A stretch of 17,463 nucleotides of DNA from the NCBI GenBank assembly GCA_946627905.1, contig CAMOVY010000007.1, positions 1-17,463 on the forward strand, read 5' to 3'. A program made the position numbers and the translations under genes. Shown one piece after another: positions 1-7,740 of this stretch (position 1 is its first letter; each line of letters starts with the position of its first letter). Origin of the DNA: an uncultured Clostridia bacterium. Lineage in GTDB: Bacteria; Bacillota; Clostridia; Christensenellales; Borkfalkiaceae. The notes under the pieces were generated by a model. The model was given only the letters and a program-made list of their open reading frames with translations, did no database searches and had not been told where the DNA came from.

Positions 1-1
1 A

Positions 2-88
2 AAGAAAAAGAAAGATAAAACAGTAGAAGACGGGTTTTTATCGGGGCTTGCCGACAAAAAGAAACACCCGCGCGGAAGAATTAAGTAA
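2..88 (+). CDS. yidC: C-terminal end of probable membrane insertase YidC (partial)
   Basis: An open frame enters from the left edge and ends at a TAA at 86-88, giving 28 residues that are strongly basic (opening KKKKDK, then DKKKHPRGRIK at the end). YidC/OxaA insertases place Sec-dependent and independent proteins in the cytoplasmic membrane and usually end in such a basic, ribosome-facing cytoplasmic tail. The assignment rests on this tail and on the position directly upstream of jag, the standard yidC-jag order in Bacillota. No membrane segment or other diagnostic domain lies inside the window, so the identity is inferred from synteny. A different basic-tailed protein cannot be excluded. 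Confidence 0.65.
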   Translation, partial: KKKKDKTVEDGFLSGLADKKKHPRGRIK

Positions 89-124
89 ATAAAACGCTTT
101 TAAAGCGTTCAAGGAGTAAAATAA

Positions 125-1027
125 ATGGAGTTTACAGGTAAAACGGTAGAAGAAGCCAAAACAAAGGGATTAGAAAGTCTTGGCATCTCCGAAAGTCAAG
201 CGGAGATAACGGTGGTAGCCGAAGCGGTAAAGGGGCTGTTCGGCAAAGTGAAAAAAGAAGCGGTAGTCGACGTTAAGAAAAAGGAAGAACCCGCGAAAAA
301 GGAAAAAGCCGCAAAAGCAAAGAAAGAAAGCGTTAAAACAAGCGAAGAAAGCGACGCGGACGGCGGCGTGAAAGCGGCGGCGGAGTTTATTGAAAAACTG
401 TTCGACATAATGGACGTAAACGCCAAAGCGAGTATAACCGACAAAAACGTTATTTCGCTTATAGCGGAAGAGTCTTCGGCGGTTATCGGATATCGCGGAG
501 AAGTGCTGGACGCTATACAGGTTTTAGCGGGCGCGGTCGCAAATATCGGCAAAAAGGAATACGAAAAAATCGTAGTCGACTGTGAAAACTACCGCGACAA
601 GCGCGAAGAAACGCTTATCGCCCTTGCGCACAAACTCGAAGCGAAAGCGACGGATATGAGAAGAAAGGTTATTTTAGAACCTATGAGTCCGTTTGAAAGA
701 AGAATAATTCACACCGCGCTTGCGGATAGCGAGACGGTTAAAACTATAAGCGACGGTAAAGAACCGCAAAGGTACGTGGTAATAGTTCCCAACGATTTAG
801 ACGAAACGTCAAGACCTTATAACGCAGGAACTAATCACGGCAAAAACCGCAGAGACGGCAAATTCGGCGGAAGAAACAATCGCGGACACAACGACCGCGG
901 CGGCAGAGATTATAAAAACCGTAATCGCGGAGAAAGAAGGGGTAGCGGATTTACCGAAGAAAAGAGAAAGTCCGCGCCGTCTTTCGGCACTTATCTCGGC
1001 AACAGTCTGAAAGATAAAAACTATTAA
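125..1027 (+). CDS. jag: Jag/KhpB RNA-binding protein with RG-rich tail
   Basis: This is a 300-residue Jag (SpoIIIJ-associated, KhpB) protein, a cytoplasmic RNA-binding protein linked in Bacillota to cell division and envelope regulation. Visible parts in order are a Jag_N domain (about 1-50), a Lys/Glu/Ala-rich linker (about 51-80), a KH domain with the GxxG loop GYRG at 122-125, and an R3H domain with the RxxxH signature at R192-H196. Residues about 239-275 form an extra tail rich in Arg, Gly and Asn. Classical Jag proteins are near 200 residues, so the linker and tail account for the excess. The ATG start has AAGGAG at 111-116, 8 bases upstream. The upstream yidC end supports the identity. 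Downstream there is a hairpin without a U-tract before iorA, so readthrough is possible. Confidence 0.93.
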   Translation: MEFTGKTVEEAKTKGLESLGISESQAEITVVAEAVKGLFGKVKKEAVVDVKKKEEPAKKEKAAKAKKESVKTSEESDADGGVKAAAEFIEKLFDIMDVNAKASITDKNVISLIAEESSAVIGYRGEVLDAIQVLAGAVANIGKKEYEKIVVDCENYRDKREETLIALAHKLEAKATDMRRKVILEPMSPFERRIIHTALADSETVKTISDGKEPQRYVVIVPNDLDETSRPYNAGTNHGKNRRDGKFGGRNNRGHNDRGGRDYKNRNRGERRGSGFTEEKRKSAPSFGTYLGNSLKDKNY

Positions 1028-1033
1028 ATTACT

Positions 1034-1065
1034 GCCCGCGGGAAACCGTTTTGTTTTCCGCGGGC
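1034..1065 (+). terminator. GC-rich hairpin between jag and iorA, no U-tract
   Basis: A 12-bp stem pairs 1034-1045 (GCCCGCGGGAAA) with 1054-1065 (TTTTCCGCGGGC), with one G-T pair and an 8-base loop. It is followed by AAAGCC rather than a run of T, so it is a weak or factor-dependent terminator, an mRNA-processing or stabilising hairpin, or an attenuator. I see no convincing promoter between it and iorA. Confidence 0.5.
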
Positions 1066-1108
1066 AAAGCCTATTTAAAAACGAGAGCCAAACGACAAGG
1101 TGAAAAAA

Positions 1109-2848
1109 ATGAAACAACTTATGATAGGAAACAAAGCGGTAGCGCGCGGGCTGTACGAAGGCGGTATAAAATTCGTTTCTTCCTACCCCGGCACACCGTC
1201 GACCGAGATAACGGAATTTTTGGCAAAGTACGACGAAGTTAAGTCGGAGTGGGCGCCAAACGAAAAAGTCGCAACCGAGGCGGCGTTCGGTGCGTCGCTT
1301 GCGGGCGCAAGGTCTGCCTGCGCTATGAAACACGTGGGCTTAAACGTCGCCGCCGACCCCCTGTTTACCCTTTCTTATACGGGCGTAAACGCGGGGATGG
1401 TTATTTGCGTTGCGGACGACCCAGCCATGCACTCTTCGCAGAACGAACAGGACTACCGCCACTACGCGATAGCGGCGAAAGTGCCTATGCTTGAACCTTC
1501 GAACTCGCAGGAAGCGTACGAGTTTTCTAAAGCGGCGTTCGATATTTCTGAAAAGTTCGACACGGCGGTACTGCTTCGTATGTGTACGAGAGTTGCGCAC
1601 AGCCAGTCGGTGGTAGATACTGCCGAACGCGTGGAAATTCCGAATAAGCCGTACGTTAAAAACGGCGCTAAATATATAATGATGCCCGCAAACGCGATAA
1701 AGCGGCACGTAGTTGTCGAAGATAGGATGAAAGCGCTACGCGAATACGCCGAAACTTGTCCTTTTAACCGCGTGGAAATGGGCGGCACGGAAATAGGCAT
1801 AATCACTTCGGGCACTTCTTATCAGTACGTAAAAGAAGTGTTCGGCGAAAGGTCAAGCGTACTTAAAATAGGTATGCCGAACCCTTTGCCCGAAAAACTT
1901 ATTCTGGATTTTGCAAAGAAAGTAAAAACCCTTTACGTTATAGAAGAATTAGAACCCATTATAGAAACGCATTGCAGAAATTTAGGACTTAACCCCATAG
2001 GAAAAGAAAAGTTTTCTATTCTCGGCGAATTTTCGCAACAGACCATATCTGCGGCGTTCAATCTGCCCGAAAAACCGTCGGTTAAAGCGGACACGGTAGC
2101 GCCCGCAAGGCCGCCGATGATGTGCGCGGGCTGTCCGCACCGCGGGATTTATTACGTGCTTTCAAAGAACAAAATAACCGTTTTGGGCGATATAGGTTGC
2201 TACACGCTTGGCGCGCAGCCGCCCCTTTCCGCCGTGGACTATACTTTGTGTATGGGCGCTTCGGTTTCGGGTATACACGGGTTTTTAAAAGCGTCCGAAA
2301 AAGACGCGCAGAAAAAGACCGTTGCGGTTATCGGGGATTCCACGTTTATGCACTCGGGGATAACGGGGCTTGTGAACGTTGCGTATAACGGTTCTAACTC
2401 CACGGTTATAATTTTAGACAATTCCATAACGGGTATGACGGGGCATCAGCAAAACCCCACTACGGGATATAACATTAAAGGCGACCCCGCGGGTAAAGTC
2501 GATTTAGAAGCGCTTTGCCGCGCTATCGGTATCCGCCGCGTCAGAGTTGTCGACCCCTACGACCTTAAAGCCTGCGAAGCGGCGGTTAAAGAAGAACTTG
2601 AGGCGGACGAGCCGTCGGTTATTATTTCAAGAAGACCTTGCGTGCTTTTAAAATACGTAAAAACCGCGCCCGCGTTAAAAGTCAATAAAGAAAAGTGCCG
2701 CGCGTGCAAAAAATGTATGTCTTTAGGCTGCCCCGCCGTTTCGTTTAAAAACGGCAAGGCGCATATAGACGCAACGCTTTGCGTGGGCTGCGAAGTTTGC
2801 GGCAAGTTGTGCCCGTTCGACGCGATAGAAAAAGGAGATACCTTATAA
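1109..2848 (+). CDS. iorA: Indolepyruvate:ferredoxin oxidoreductase, alpha subunit
   Basis: IorA, with IorB, oxidatively decarboxylates aryl-pyruvates (indolepyruvate, phenylpyruvate, hydroxyphenylpyruvate) with CoA to aryl-acetyl-CoA, CO2 and reduced ferredoxin in anaerobic aromatic amino acid catabolism. The 579-residue protein starts with the SYPGTPSTEI segment near residue 25, has CAGCPHR at 339-345, and a thiamine-diphosphate motif starting at GDS (409-411). The C-terminal ferredoxin domain has two clusters: C530, C533, C536, C541 and C558, C561, C564, C568. I chose ATG 1109 because AAGGTGA (1097-1103) makes a good ribosome binding site for it; a GTG at 1100 would be inside that site. 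The stop overlaps the iorB start by one base (TAATG), the usual coupled arrangement. Confidence 0.95.
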   Translation: MKQLMIGNKAVARGLYEGGIKFVSSYPGTPSTEITEFLAKYDEVKSEWAPNEKVATEAAFGASLAGARSACAMKHVGLNVAADPLFTLSYTGVNAGMVICVADDPAMHSSQNEQDYRHYAIAAKVPMLEPSNSQEAYEFSKAAFDISEKFDTAVLLRMCTRVAHSQSVVDTAERVEIPNKPYVKNGAKYIMMPANAIKRHVVVEDRMKALREYAETCPFNRVEMGGTEIGIITSGTSYQYVKEVFGERSSVLKIGMPNPLPEKLILDFAKKVKTLYVIEELEPIIETHCRNLGLNPIGKEKFSILGEFSQQTISAAFNLPEKPSVKADTVAPARPPMMCAGCPHRGIYYVLSKNKITVLGDIGCYTLGAQPPLSAVDYTLCMGASVSGIHGFLKASEKDAQKKTVAVIGDSTFMHSGITGLVNVAYNGSNSTVIILDNSITGMTGHQQNPTTGYNIKGDPAGKVDLEALCRAIGIRRVRVVDPYDLKACEAAVKEELEADEPSVIISRRPCVLLKYVKTAPALKVNKEKCRACKKCMSLGCPAVSFKNGKAHIDATLCVGCEVCGKLCPFDAIEKGDTL

Positions 2849-3417
2849 TGACAACGAATATTATGATAGTAGGCGTGGGCGGACAAGGCAGTCTTTTGGC
2901 GTCCAAACTCTTGGGCGCGGTACTTCTTTCCGAAGGGTACGACGTAAAAGTTTCCGAAGTGCACGGTATGAGCCAGCGCGGCGGAAGCGTGGAAACTTAC
3001 GTGCGTTTCGGCGAAAAGGTGTATTCCCCCATCATCACCGAAGGCGAAGCCGATTATATTTTATCGTTTGAAAAGTTAGAAGCGGCGCGTTGGGCGGCGT
3101 ACTTAAAACAGGGCGGCGAAATAATCGTCAACACGCAAGAAATAGACCCCATGCCCGTTATTATCGGTAAAGCCGAATACCCGACTTCTATTTTAGAAGA
3201 GTTAAAGACAAAGGGCGTAAAAATCGAAGCGATTGACGCGCTTTCCGCGGCGGAAAAAGCGGGCAGCGTTAAAGCGGTCAACGTGGTGTTGCTTGCCCGT
3301 CTTGCAAAGCGGTTTGCTATCCCCTACGGAAAATGGATAGAAGCCATTGAAAACACCGTCGCGCCAAAGTTTGTCGAAATGAATAAAAAAGCATTTGAAT
3401 TAGGATATAATTTATAA
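2848..3417 (+). CDS. iorB: Indolepyruvate:ferredoxin oxidoreductase, beta subunit
   Basis: The 189-residue beta subunit completes the IOR enzyme and corresponds to the gamma domain of pyruvate:ferredoxin oxidoreductases. It opens with the glycine-rich GVGGQGSLLASKLL segment (residues 9-22) and has HGMSQRGGSVETYVRFG at about 39-55, both characteristic of the family. The ATG at 2848 overlaps the iorA stop and is served by AAAGGAG at 2831-2837 inside iorA; upstream in-frame starts at 2779 would lie in the iorA ferredoxin domain and add non-homologous residues. The overlap supports 1:1 translation of the two subunits. The paaK homologue follows after 23 bases. Confidence 0.95.
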   Translation: MTTNIMIVGVGGQGSLLASKLLGAVLLSEGYDVKVSEVHGMSQRGGSVETYVRFGEKVYSPIITEGEADYILSFEKLEAARWAAYLKQGGEIIVNTQEIDPMPVIIGKAEYPTSILEELKTKGVKIEAIDALSAAEKAGSVKAVNVVLLARLAKRFAIPYGKWIEAIENTVAPKFVEMNKKAFELGYNL

Positions 3418-3440
3418 AAACCAAAAAGGAAGAAAACCCC

Positions 3441-4748
3441 GTGGAACAGTATTTTCAGAAAGACATCGAAACGATGCCCGTTGAAAAAATAAAGGAATTG
3501 CAATCGGCAAAATTAGTAAAACAGGTAAAACACGTTTACGAAAACGTGCCGTACTATCGCGATTTAATGGATAAAAAAGGCGTTCGCCCCGAAGATATAC
3601 GCGGGATAGAAGACCTATATAAACTACCCTTTATATCGAAGAGTGATTTAAGGGAAACCTACCCTTACGGTATGCTTGCCGTGCCGCTATCCGATTGCGT
3701 GAGAATACACTCGACGTCAGGCACTACGGGAAAGCGGGTTATCGCCTACTACACCCGGCACGACATAGACCTTTGGGAAGACTGCTGTGCGCGCGCCATC
3801 GTTGCCGCGGGCGGCACTAAAGAAGACGTTTTGCAGGTGGCGTACGGGTACGGGCTGTTTACGGGCGGTGCGGGACTTCACGGCGGTTCGCATAAAGTGG
3901 GCTGTCTTACCCTGCCTATGTCCAGCGGCAACACCGAAAGGCAAATTCAGTTTATGATGGACTTAAAGTCCACGATTCTCTGCTGTACGCCGTCTTACGC
4001 CGCGTACATAGGCGAAACGCTTAAAGAACAGGGATTTAAGCCCGAAGACAACTCGTTAAAAGCGGGTATTTTCGGCGCTGAACCGTGGACGGAAGAAATG
4101 CGCCGCGATATAGAAAAATCTTTGGGAATAAAAGCGTACGATATTTACGGGCTTACCGAAACTTCGGGCCCCGGAGTGGCGTTCGAGTGCAAAGAACAAA
4201 AGGGTATGCATATTAACGAAGACCATTTTATCGCGGAAATAATAGACCCCGATACGGGCGAAGTTCTACCGGAAGGCGAAAAGGGCGAACTTGTATTCAC
4301 TTCTCTCGACAAAGAGGCGTTTCCCCTTTTGCGCTACCGCACGCGGGATATATGCGTGTTGTCGCGCGAAAAGTGTTCGTGCGGGAGAACCTTTATCCGT
4401 ATGGCAAAACCGATGGGCAGAAGCGACGATATGCTTATCATCCGCGGCGTAAACGTGTTCCCTTCGCAGATAGAAACGGTACTCTTAAACGAAGGCTATG
4501 CGCCCAACTACCGCATAGAAGTGGACCGCGTGAACAATACCGATACTTTAGACGTTTACGTGGAACTTTTGCCCGAACAGATGACCGACACGACGGAAGG
4601 AATAGTTAAAATGGAAAAAGCGCTTTCCGCCGCCATCACTACGATGCTCGGTATTCGCCCCGCGGTGCATCTCGTGCCGCCGAAGACCATAGTAAGAAGC
4701 GAAGGCAAAGCGGTGCGCGTTGTAGATAAACGAAAATTGCACGATTAA
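3441..4748 (+). CDS. paaK: Phenylacetate-CoA ligase family (AMP-forming)
   Basis: This 435-residue adenylate-forming enzyme matches the PaaK branch: aryl acetate + ATP + CoA to aryl-acetyl-CoA + AMP + PPi. Visible features are the phosphate-binding motif STSGTTGK at 91-98, the YGLTETSG motif in the middle of the protein, a PaaK-type C-terminal domain beginning near MGRSDDMLIIRG, and the probable catalytic lysine K423 in EGKAVRV. The start is GTG at 3441 with AAGGAAG at 3426-3432. Length is normal for the family. It lies directly after iorAB and before an ACT protein, an order common in anaerobic bacteria and archaea. Whether it makes or consumes the CoA thioester here cannot be told from sequence; indoleacetate and hydroxyphenylacetate are alternative substrates. 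Confidence 0.9.
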   Translation: MEQYFQKDIETMPVEKIKELQSAKLVKQVKHVYENVPYYRDLMDKKGVRPEDIRGIEDLYKLPFISKSDLRETYPYGMLAVPLSDCVRIHSTSGTTGKRVIAYYTRHDIDLWEDCCARAIVAAGGTKEDVLQVAYGYGLFTGGAGLHGGSHKVGCLTLPMSSGNTERQIQFMMDLKSTILCCTPSYAAYIGETLKEQGFKPEDNSLKAGIFGAEPWTEEMRRDIEKSLGIKAYDIYGLTETSGPGVAFECKEQKGMHINEDHFIAEIIDPDTGEVLPEGEKGELVFTSLDKEAFPLLRYRTRDICVLSREKCSCGRTFIRMAKPMGRSDDMLIIRGVNVFPSQIETVLLNEGYAPNYRIEVDRVNNTDTLDVYVELLPEQMTDTTEGIVKMEKALSAAITTMLGIRPAVHLVPPKTIVRSEGKAVRVVDKRKLHD

Positions 4749-4758
4749 GGGGGTTATT

Positions 4759-5178
4759 ATGAAAATCAGGCAGTTGACCGTTTTTGTGGAAAATAAAGTG
4801 GGCTATCTTTCGGAGATAACCGAACTTTTTGCAAAAAACAATATAGATATGAAAGCACTGTCCATTGCGGACACTAAAGACTTCGGCATTTTAAGGCTGA
4901 TTGTCGACGACCCCGAAAAGGCGCTTAAAATTCTCAAAGACCACGGACTTTTAGGTACTATTACCGAAGTTATCGGCGTGGAAATTAAAAACAGCGCGGG
5001 CGAACTTTCTAAAGCGCTTACTCTTCTTGCCGAAAAGGGCGTAAACGTAGAATACCTTTACGCGTTTTTAGCGGGAACTAAAGAAAGCGCGTTCGTGGTT
5101 ATTAAGGCAACGGACAATCTTAAGGCTGAAACCGTGCTGAAAGACGCGGGTTTTAAGGAAATAAACGGACTTTCGTAA
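4759..5178 (+). CDS. Tandem ACT-domain protein
   Basis: A 139-residue protein made of two ACT domains (about 1-68 and 70-139), with the typical start MKIRQLTVFVENKVGYLSEIT and a second copy around IKNSAGELSKALTLLAEKGVNV. ACT domains bind small ligands, usually amino acids, and have no catalytic residues of their own. Stand-alone tandem-ACT proteins next to iorAB-paaK are a recognised pattern, so sensing of an aromatic amino acid or regulation of PaaK is plausible but inferred. It starts 10 bases after paaK with an AAGGGGG ribosome binding site (4747-4753) overlapping the paaK stop, so translation is probably coupled. Confidence 0.88.
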   Translation: MKIRQLTVFVENKVGYLSEITELFAKNNIDMKALSIADTKDFGILRLIVDDPEKALKILKDHGLLGTITEVIGVEIKNSAGELSKALTLLAEKGVNVEYLYAFLAGTKESAFVVIKATDNLKAETVLKDAGFKEINGLS

Positions 5179-5189
5179 TAACGGCGAAT

Positions 5190-6035
5190 ATGATAATAGA
5201 TTTTCATACGCACACCTTTCCCGACGCGATGGCGGCAAAAACCGTCGAGTTTTTGAAGAGCAAGTCGGGCACAGACCCCTTTTCGGACGGAACGGTTAAA
5301 GGACTTTCCGAAAAAGCAAAAAAAGCGGGGGTAAAACTTTCGATAGTTCTGCCCGTGATAACTAACCCCGCGTCCGCGTCAAAAATAAACCGTTTTGCGG
5401 CAAAGCAGAATCAAAGCGTTAAAGAAACGGGTGTTTTTTCTTTCGGCGGTATGCACCCCGAAGTTTCGGACTATAAAGCCGCTATAAACGAAATCGACGA
5501 GTTGGGGCTTAAAGGCTTTAAAATACATCCCGCGTACCAACATACGCCCCTTAACGATATAAAATATAAACGCATTATCGGCTACGCGGAAGAAAAAGGG
5601 CTTATAGTCATTTCCCACGGCGGTTTGGATATCGGCGTAGACGGCAGTTGGTGTTCGCCCGAAATGGCGGCGGAACTAATAGCAGACGTTAAGCCCGAAA
5701 GATTTGTTTTAGCGCATATGGGCGGCTGGGAACAATGGCAGGACGTTAAAACTTACCTTTGCGGCAAAAACGTGTATTTCGACACGTCTTTCTGCGCGGT
5801 GGACTTTGCCTACCGGAAAGATTTTCCCGCGGCAAAACAAAAGCCTGTCCTTTCAGAAAAAGAGTTTACCGAAATAGTAAAACTCCACGGTGCGGATAAA
5901 ATTCTGTTCGGAACGGACAGCCCGTGGGGGGATGAACAAACGCAGGTGGATTTTATAAACGGGCTTAACCTTTCGCCCGCGGAAAAGTCCGCGATATTTT
6001 ATGATAACGCAAAAACCCTTTTGGGGAATATTTAA
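5190..6035 (+). CDS. Amidohydrolase superfamily metal-dependent hydrolase
   Basis: A 281-residue TIM-barrel metal hydrolase of the amidohydrolase-2 type. The N-terminal HxH is H6/H8 in DFHTHTFPD. Further likely ligands or active-site residues are H113 (FKIHP), H143 (ISHGG), H176 (LAHMGG) and D243 (FGTDSPWGD). This superfamily includes hydrolases, lactonases and non-oxidative aromatic decarboxylases, so the reaction cannot be named. It follows the ACT gene after 11 bases with no clear ribosome binding site, which suggests translational coupling. Its place between two CoA ligases suggests that it processes a conjugate or acid that the downstream ligase then activates; that is inference. No signal peptide is visible, so it is cytoplasmic. 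Confidence 0.85.
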   Translation: MIIDFHTHTFPDAMAAKTVEFLKSKSGTDPFSDGTVKGLSEKAKKAGVKLSIVLPVITNPASASKINRFAAKQNQSVKETGVFSFGGMHPEVSDYKAAINEIDELGLKGFKIHPAYQHTPLNDIKYKRIIGYAEEKGLIVISHGGLDIGVDGSWCSPEMAAELIADVKPERFVLAHMGGWEQWQDVKTYLCGKNVYFDTSFCAVDFAYRKDFPAAKQKPVLSEKEFTEIVKLHGADKILFGTDSPWGDEQTQVDFINGLNLSPAEKSAIFYDNAKTLLGNI

Positions 6036-6050
6036 TACGGTTGAAAAACC

Positions 6051-6071
6051 TTTCGGGCAACCCGCCCGAAA
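6051..6071 (+). other. Short perfect hairpin ahead of the second ligase
   Basis: An 8-bp perfect stem, TTTCGGGC (6051-6058) and GCCCGAAA (6064-6071), closes a 5-base loop. It ends 2 bases before the GGAG ribosome binding site at 6073-6076. There is no U-tract, so it is more likely a translation- or stability-related element than a terminator. Confidence 0.5.
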
Positions 6072-6082
6072 ACGGAGATAAA

Positions 6083-7723
6083 ATGTTGCTTACCGAGTTG
6101 TTGGAAAGAAACGCCGCGCTATATACGGCGGATGTTGCTCTCGTGGAACTTAACCCCGCGACGCAGGAGAGAAAAAGAAGTACGTGGAAAGAGTATTCTT
6201 TGGTAGAAGAAAGTTCCACCCGCCATTACCGCAGGGAAATTACTTGGGGCGAGTTTAACGAACAGGCAAACCGCGTCGCCGACTTTCTTATAAAGAAAGG
6301 CGTAAAAAAGGGCGACAAAGTCGGTATCCTTTTGATGAATTGTTTAGAGTGGTTGCCCCTGTATTTCGGGATTTTAAAAACGGGCGCGCTTGCCGTGCCT
6401 ATGAATTTCCGCTACACCGCGGAAGAAATACTGTACTGCGCTAACCTTTCGGAGATAAAAACGCTGTTTTTCGGGCCTGAATTTATCGGCAGAGTGGAAG
6501 AAATAGTGGACGCTTTAAGCGGCAAAGTCGCGCTGTATTTTACGGGCGGCGACTACTGCCCCACTTTTTCGGAAGATTTTGACGAAGAAGTAAAGGTCTG
6601 CGCGACGGTTAACCCCGAAATTCCTTTGACACTTGACGACGACGCGGCGATTTATTTTTCAAGCGGCACGACGGGCTTTCCCAAAGCCATTTTGCACGCG
6701 CACAGGGCTTTAGCCCATGCGGCAGTCGTCGAGCAAAAGCACCACGGGCAAACCCGCGACGACGTGTTTTTGTGTATCCCGCCCCTTTATCATACGGGCG
6801 CTAAAATGCATTGGTTCGGAAGCCTTGTGTCGGCAAGCAAAGCGGTGCTGCTTCGCGGGACTACGCCCGAAACCATTATGGAAGCAATCTCTAACGAGCG
6901 TTGCACAATCGTGTGGCTTTTAGTGCCGTGGGCGCAGGATATTTTGGAAAAACTCGATAACGGCAGTATAAAACTTAAAGATTATCACGTAAAACAGTTC
7001 CGCTTAATGCATATAGGCGCGCAACCCGTGCCGCAAAGTTTAATAAAACGTTGGCAGGAATATTTCCCCGGGCAGGCTTACGACACTAACTACGGTTTGA
7101 GTGAATCCATAGGTCCTGGCGCGGTGCATCTCGGCGTGGAAAACATAAGAAAGGTGGGTGCAATCGGCGTTGCGGGCTACGGCTGGCAGGTTAAAATCGT
7201 GAAAGAAGACGGCATAACCGAAGTAAAACGCGGCGAAGTAGGCGAACTTGCCTTAAAAGGCGCGGGGGTTATGAAATGCTACTACCGCAACGAAAAGGCA
7301 ACCGCCGAAGTTATGCGCGGAGAGTGGCTACTTACCGGCGATATGGCAAAGCAGGACGAAGAAGGCTTTATTTACCTTGTCGACAGAAAGAAAGACGTAA
7401 TAGTCTGCGGGGGCGAAAACCTTTACCCCGTGGAAATAGAGAACTTTATGCGTAAGTTCGATAAAATAAAGGACGTGGCGGTGATAGGCCTTCCCGATAA
7501 GCGTTTGGGCGAAATACCCGCGGCGATAATAGAACTTGTTTCGGGCGCGACCTGTACGCAGGAAGAGATAGACGAATTCTGCCTTGCCCTTCCCCGCTAT
7601 AAGCGCCCGCGTAAGGTTATATTTGCCAAAGTACCGAGAAACGCCACGGGCAAAATAGAAAAACCGCTTTTACGCAAGATATATAACGCCGACAATATAG
7701 TCGACGAACAAAACCGTTCTTAA
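6083..7723 (+). CDS. AMP-forming acyl-CoA synthetase/ligase
   Basis: A class I adenylate-forming enzyme (546 residues) expected to activate a carboxylic acid to its CoA thioester through an acyl-adenylate. Visible are the P-loop SSGTTGFPK beginning at S193, the YGLSESIGPG motif, the hinge region LTGDMAKQDEEGFIYLVDRKKD, GGENLYPVEIE and the catalytic lysine K524 in NATGKI. It is longer than, and of a different branch from, the PaaK homologue upstream, resembling fatty-acid or aryl-acid CoA ligases. I chose ATG 6083, preceded by GGAG at 6073-6076; the in-frame TTG at 6041 would translate through a hairpin and lacks a site of its own. The symporter gene follows after 17 bases. Substrate unknown. 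Confidence 0.9.
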   Translation: MLLTELLERNAALYTADVALVELNPATQERKRSTWKEYSLVEESSTRHYRREITWGEFNEQANRVADFLIKKGVKKGDKVGILLMNCLEWLPLYFGILKTGALAVPMNFRYTAEEILYCANLSEIKTLFFGPEFIGRVEEIVDALSGKVALYFTGGDYCPTFSEDFDEEVKVCATVNPEIPLTLDDDAAIYFSSGTTGFPKAILHAHRALAHAAVVEQKHHGQTRDDVFLCIPPLYHTGAKMHWFGSLVSASKAVLLRGTTPETIMEAISNERCTIVWLLVPWAQDILEKLDNGSIKLKDYHVKQFRLMHIGAQPVPQSLIKRWQEYFPGQAYDTNYGLSESIGPGAVHLGVENIRKVGAIGVAGYGWQVKIVKEDGITEVKRGEVGELALKGAGVMKCYYRNEKATAEVMRGEWLLTGDMAKQDEEGFIYLVDRKKDVIVCGGENLYPVEIENFMRKFDKIKDVAVIGLPDKRLGEIPAAIIELVSGATCTQEEIDEFCLALPRYKRPRKVIFAKVPRNATGKIEKPLLRKIYNADNIVDEQNRS

Positions 7724-7740
7724 AAAAGGGAAAAAGTTTT

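Noticed and set aside
91..110. Inverted repeat AACGCTTT and AAAGCGTT between yidC and jag
   Set aside because: The arms are separated by one base, so only a short weak hairpin forms, and it has no U-tract; not supported as a terminator.
1100..1108. GTG start for iorA at 1100
   Set aside because: The GTG is part of the AAGGTGA sequence that best serves as the ribosome binding site for ATG 1109.
809..1333. Minus-strand frame of 174 codons opposite jag and iorA
   Set aside because: It is antisense to two well-supported genes and has low-complexity composition typical of a shadow frame; no ribosome binding site is seen.
6041..6082. Longer N-terminus of the second ligase from a TTG at 6041
   Set aside because: It would run through a perfect hairpin and lacks a ribosome binding site, while ATG 6083 has GGAG at the right distance.
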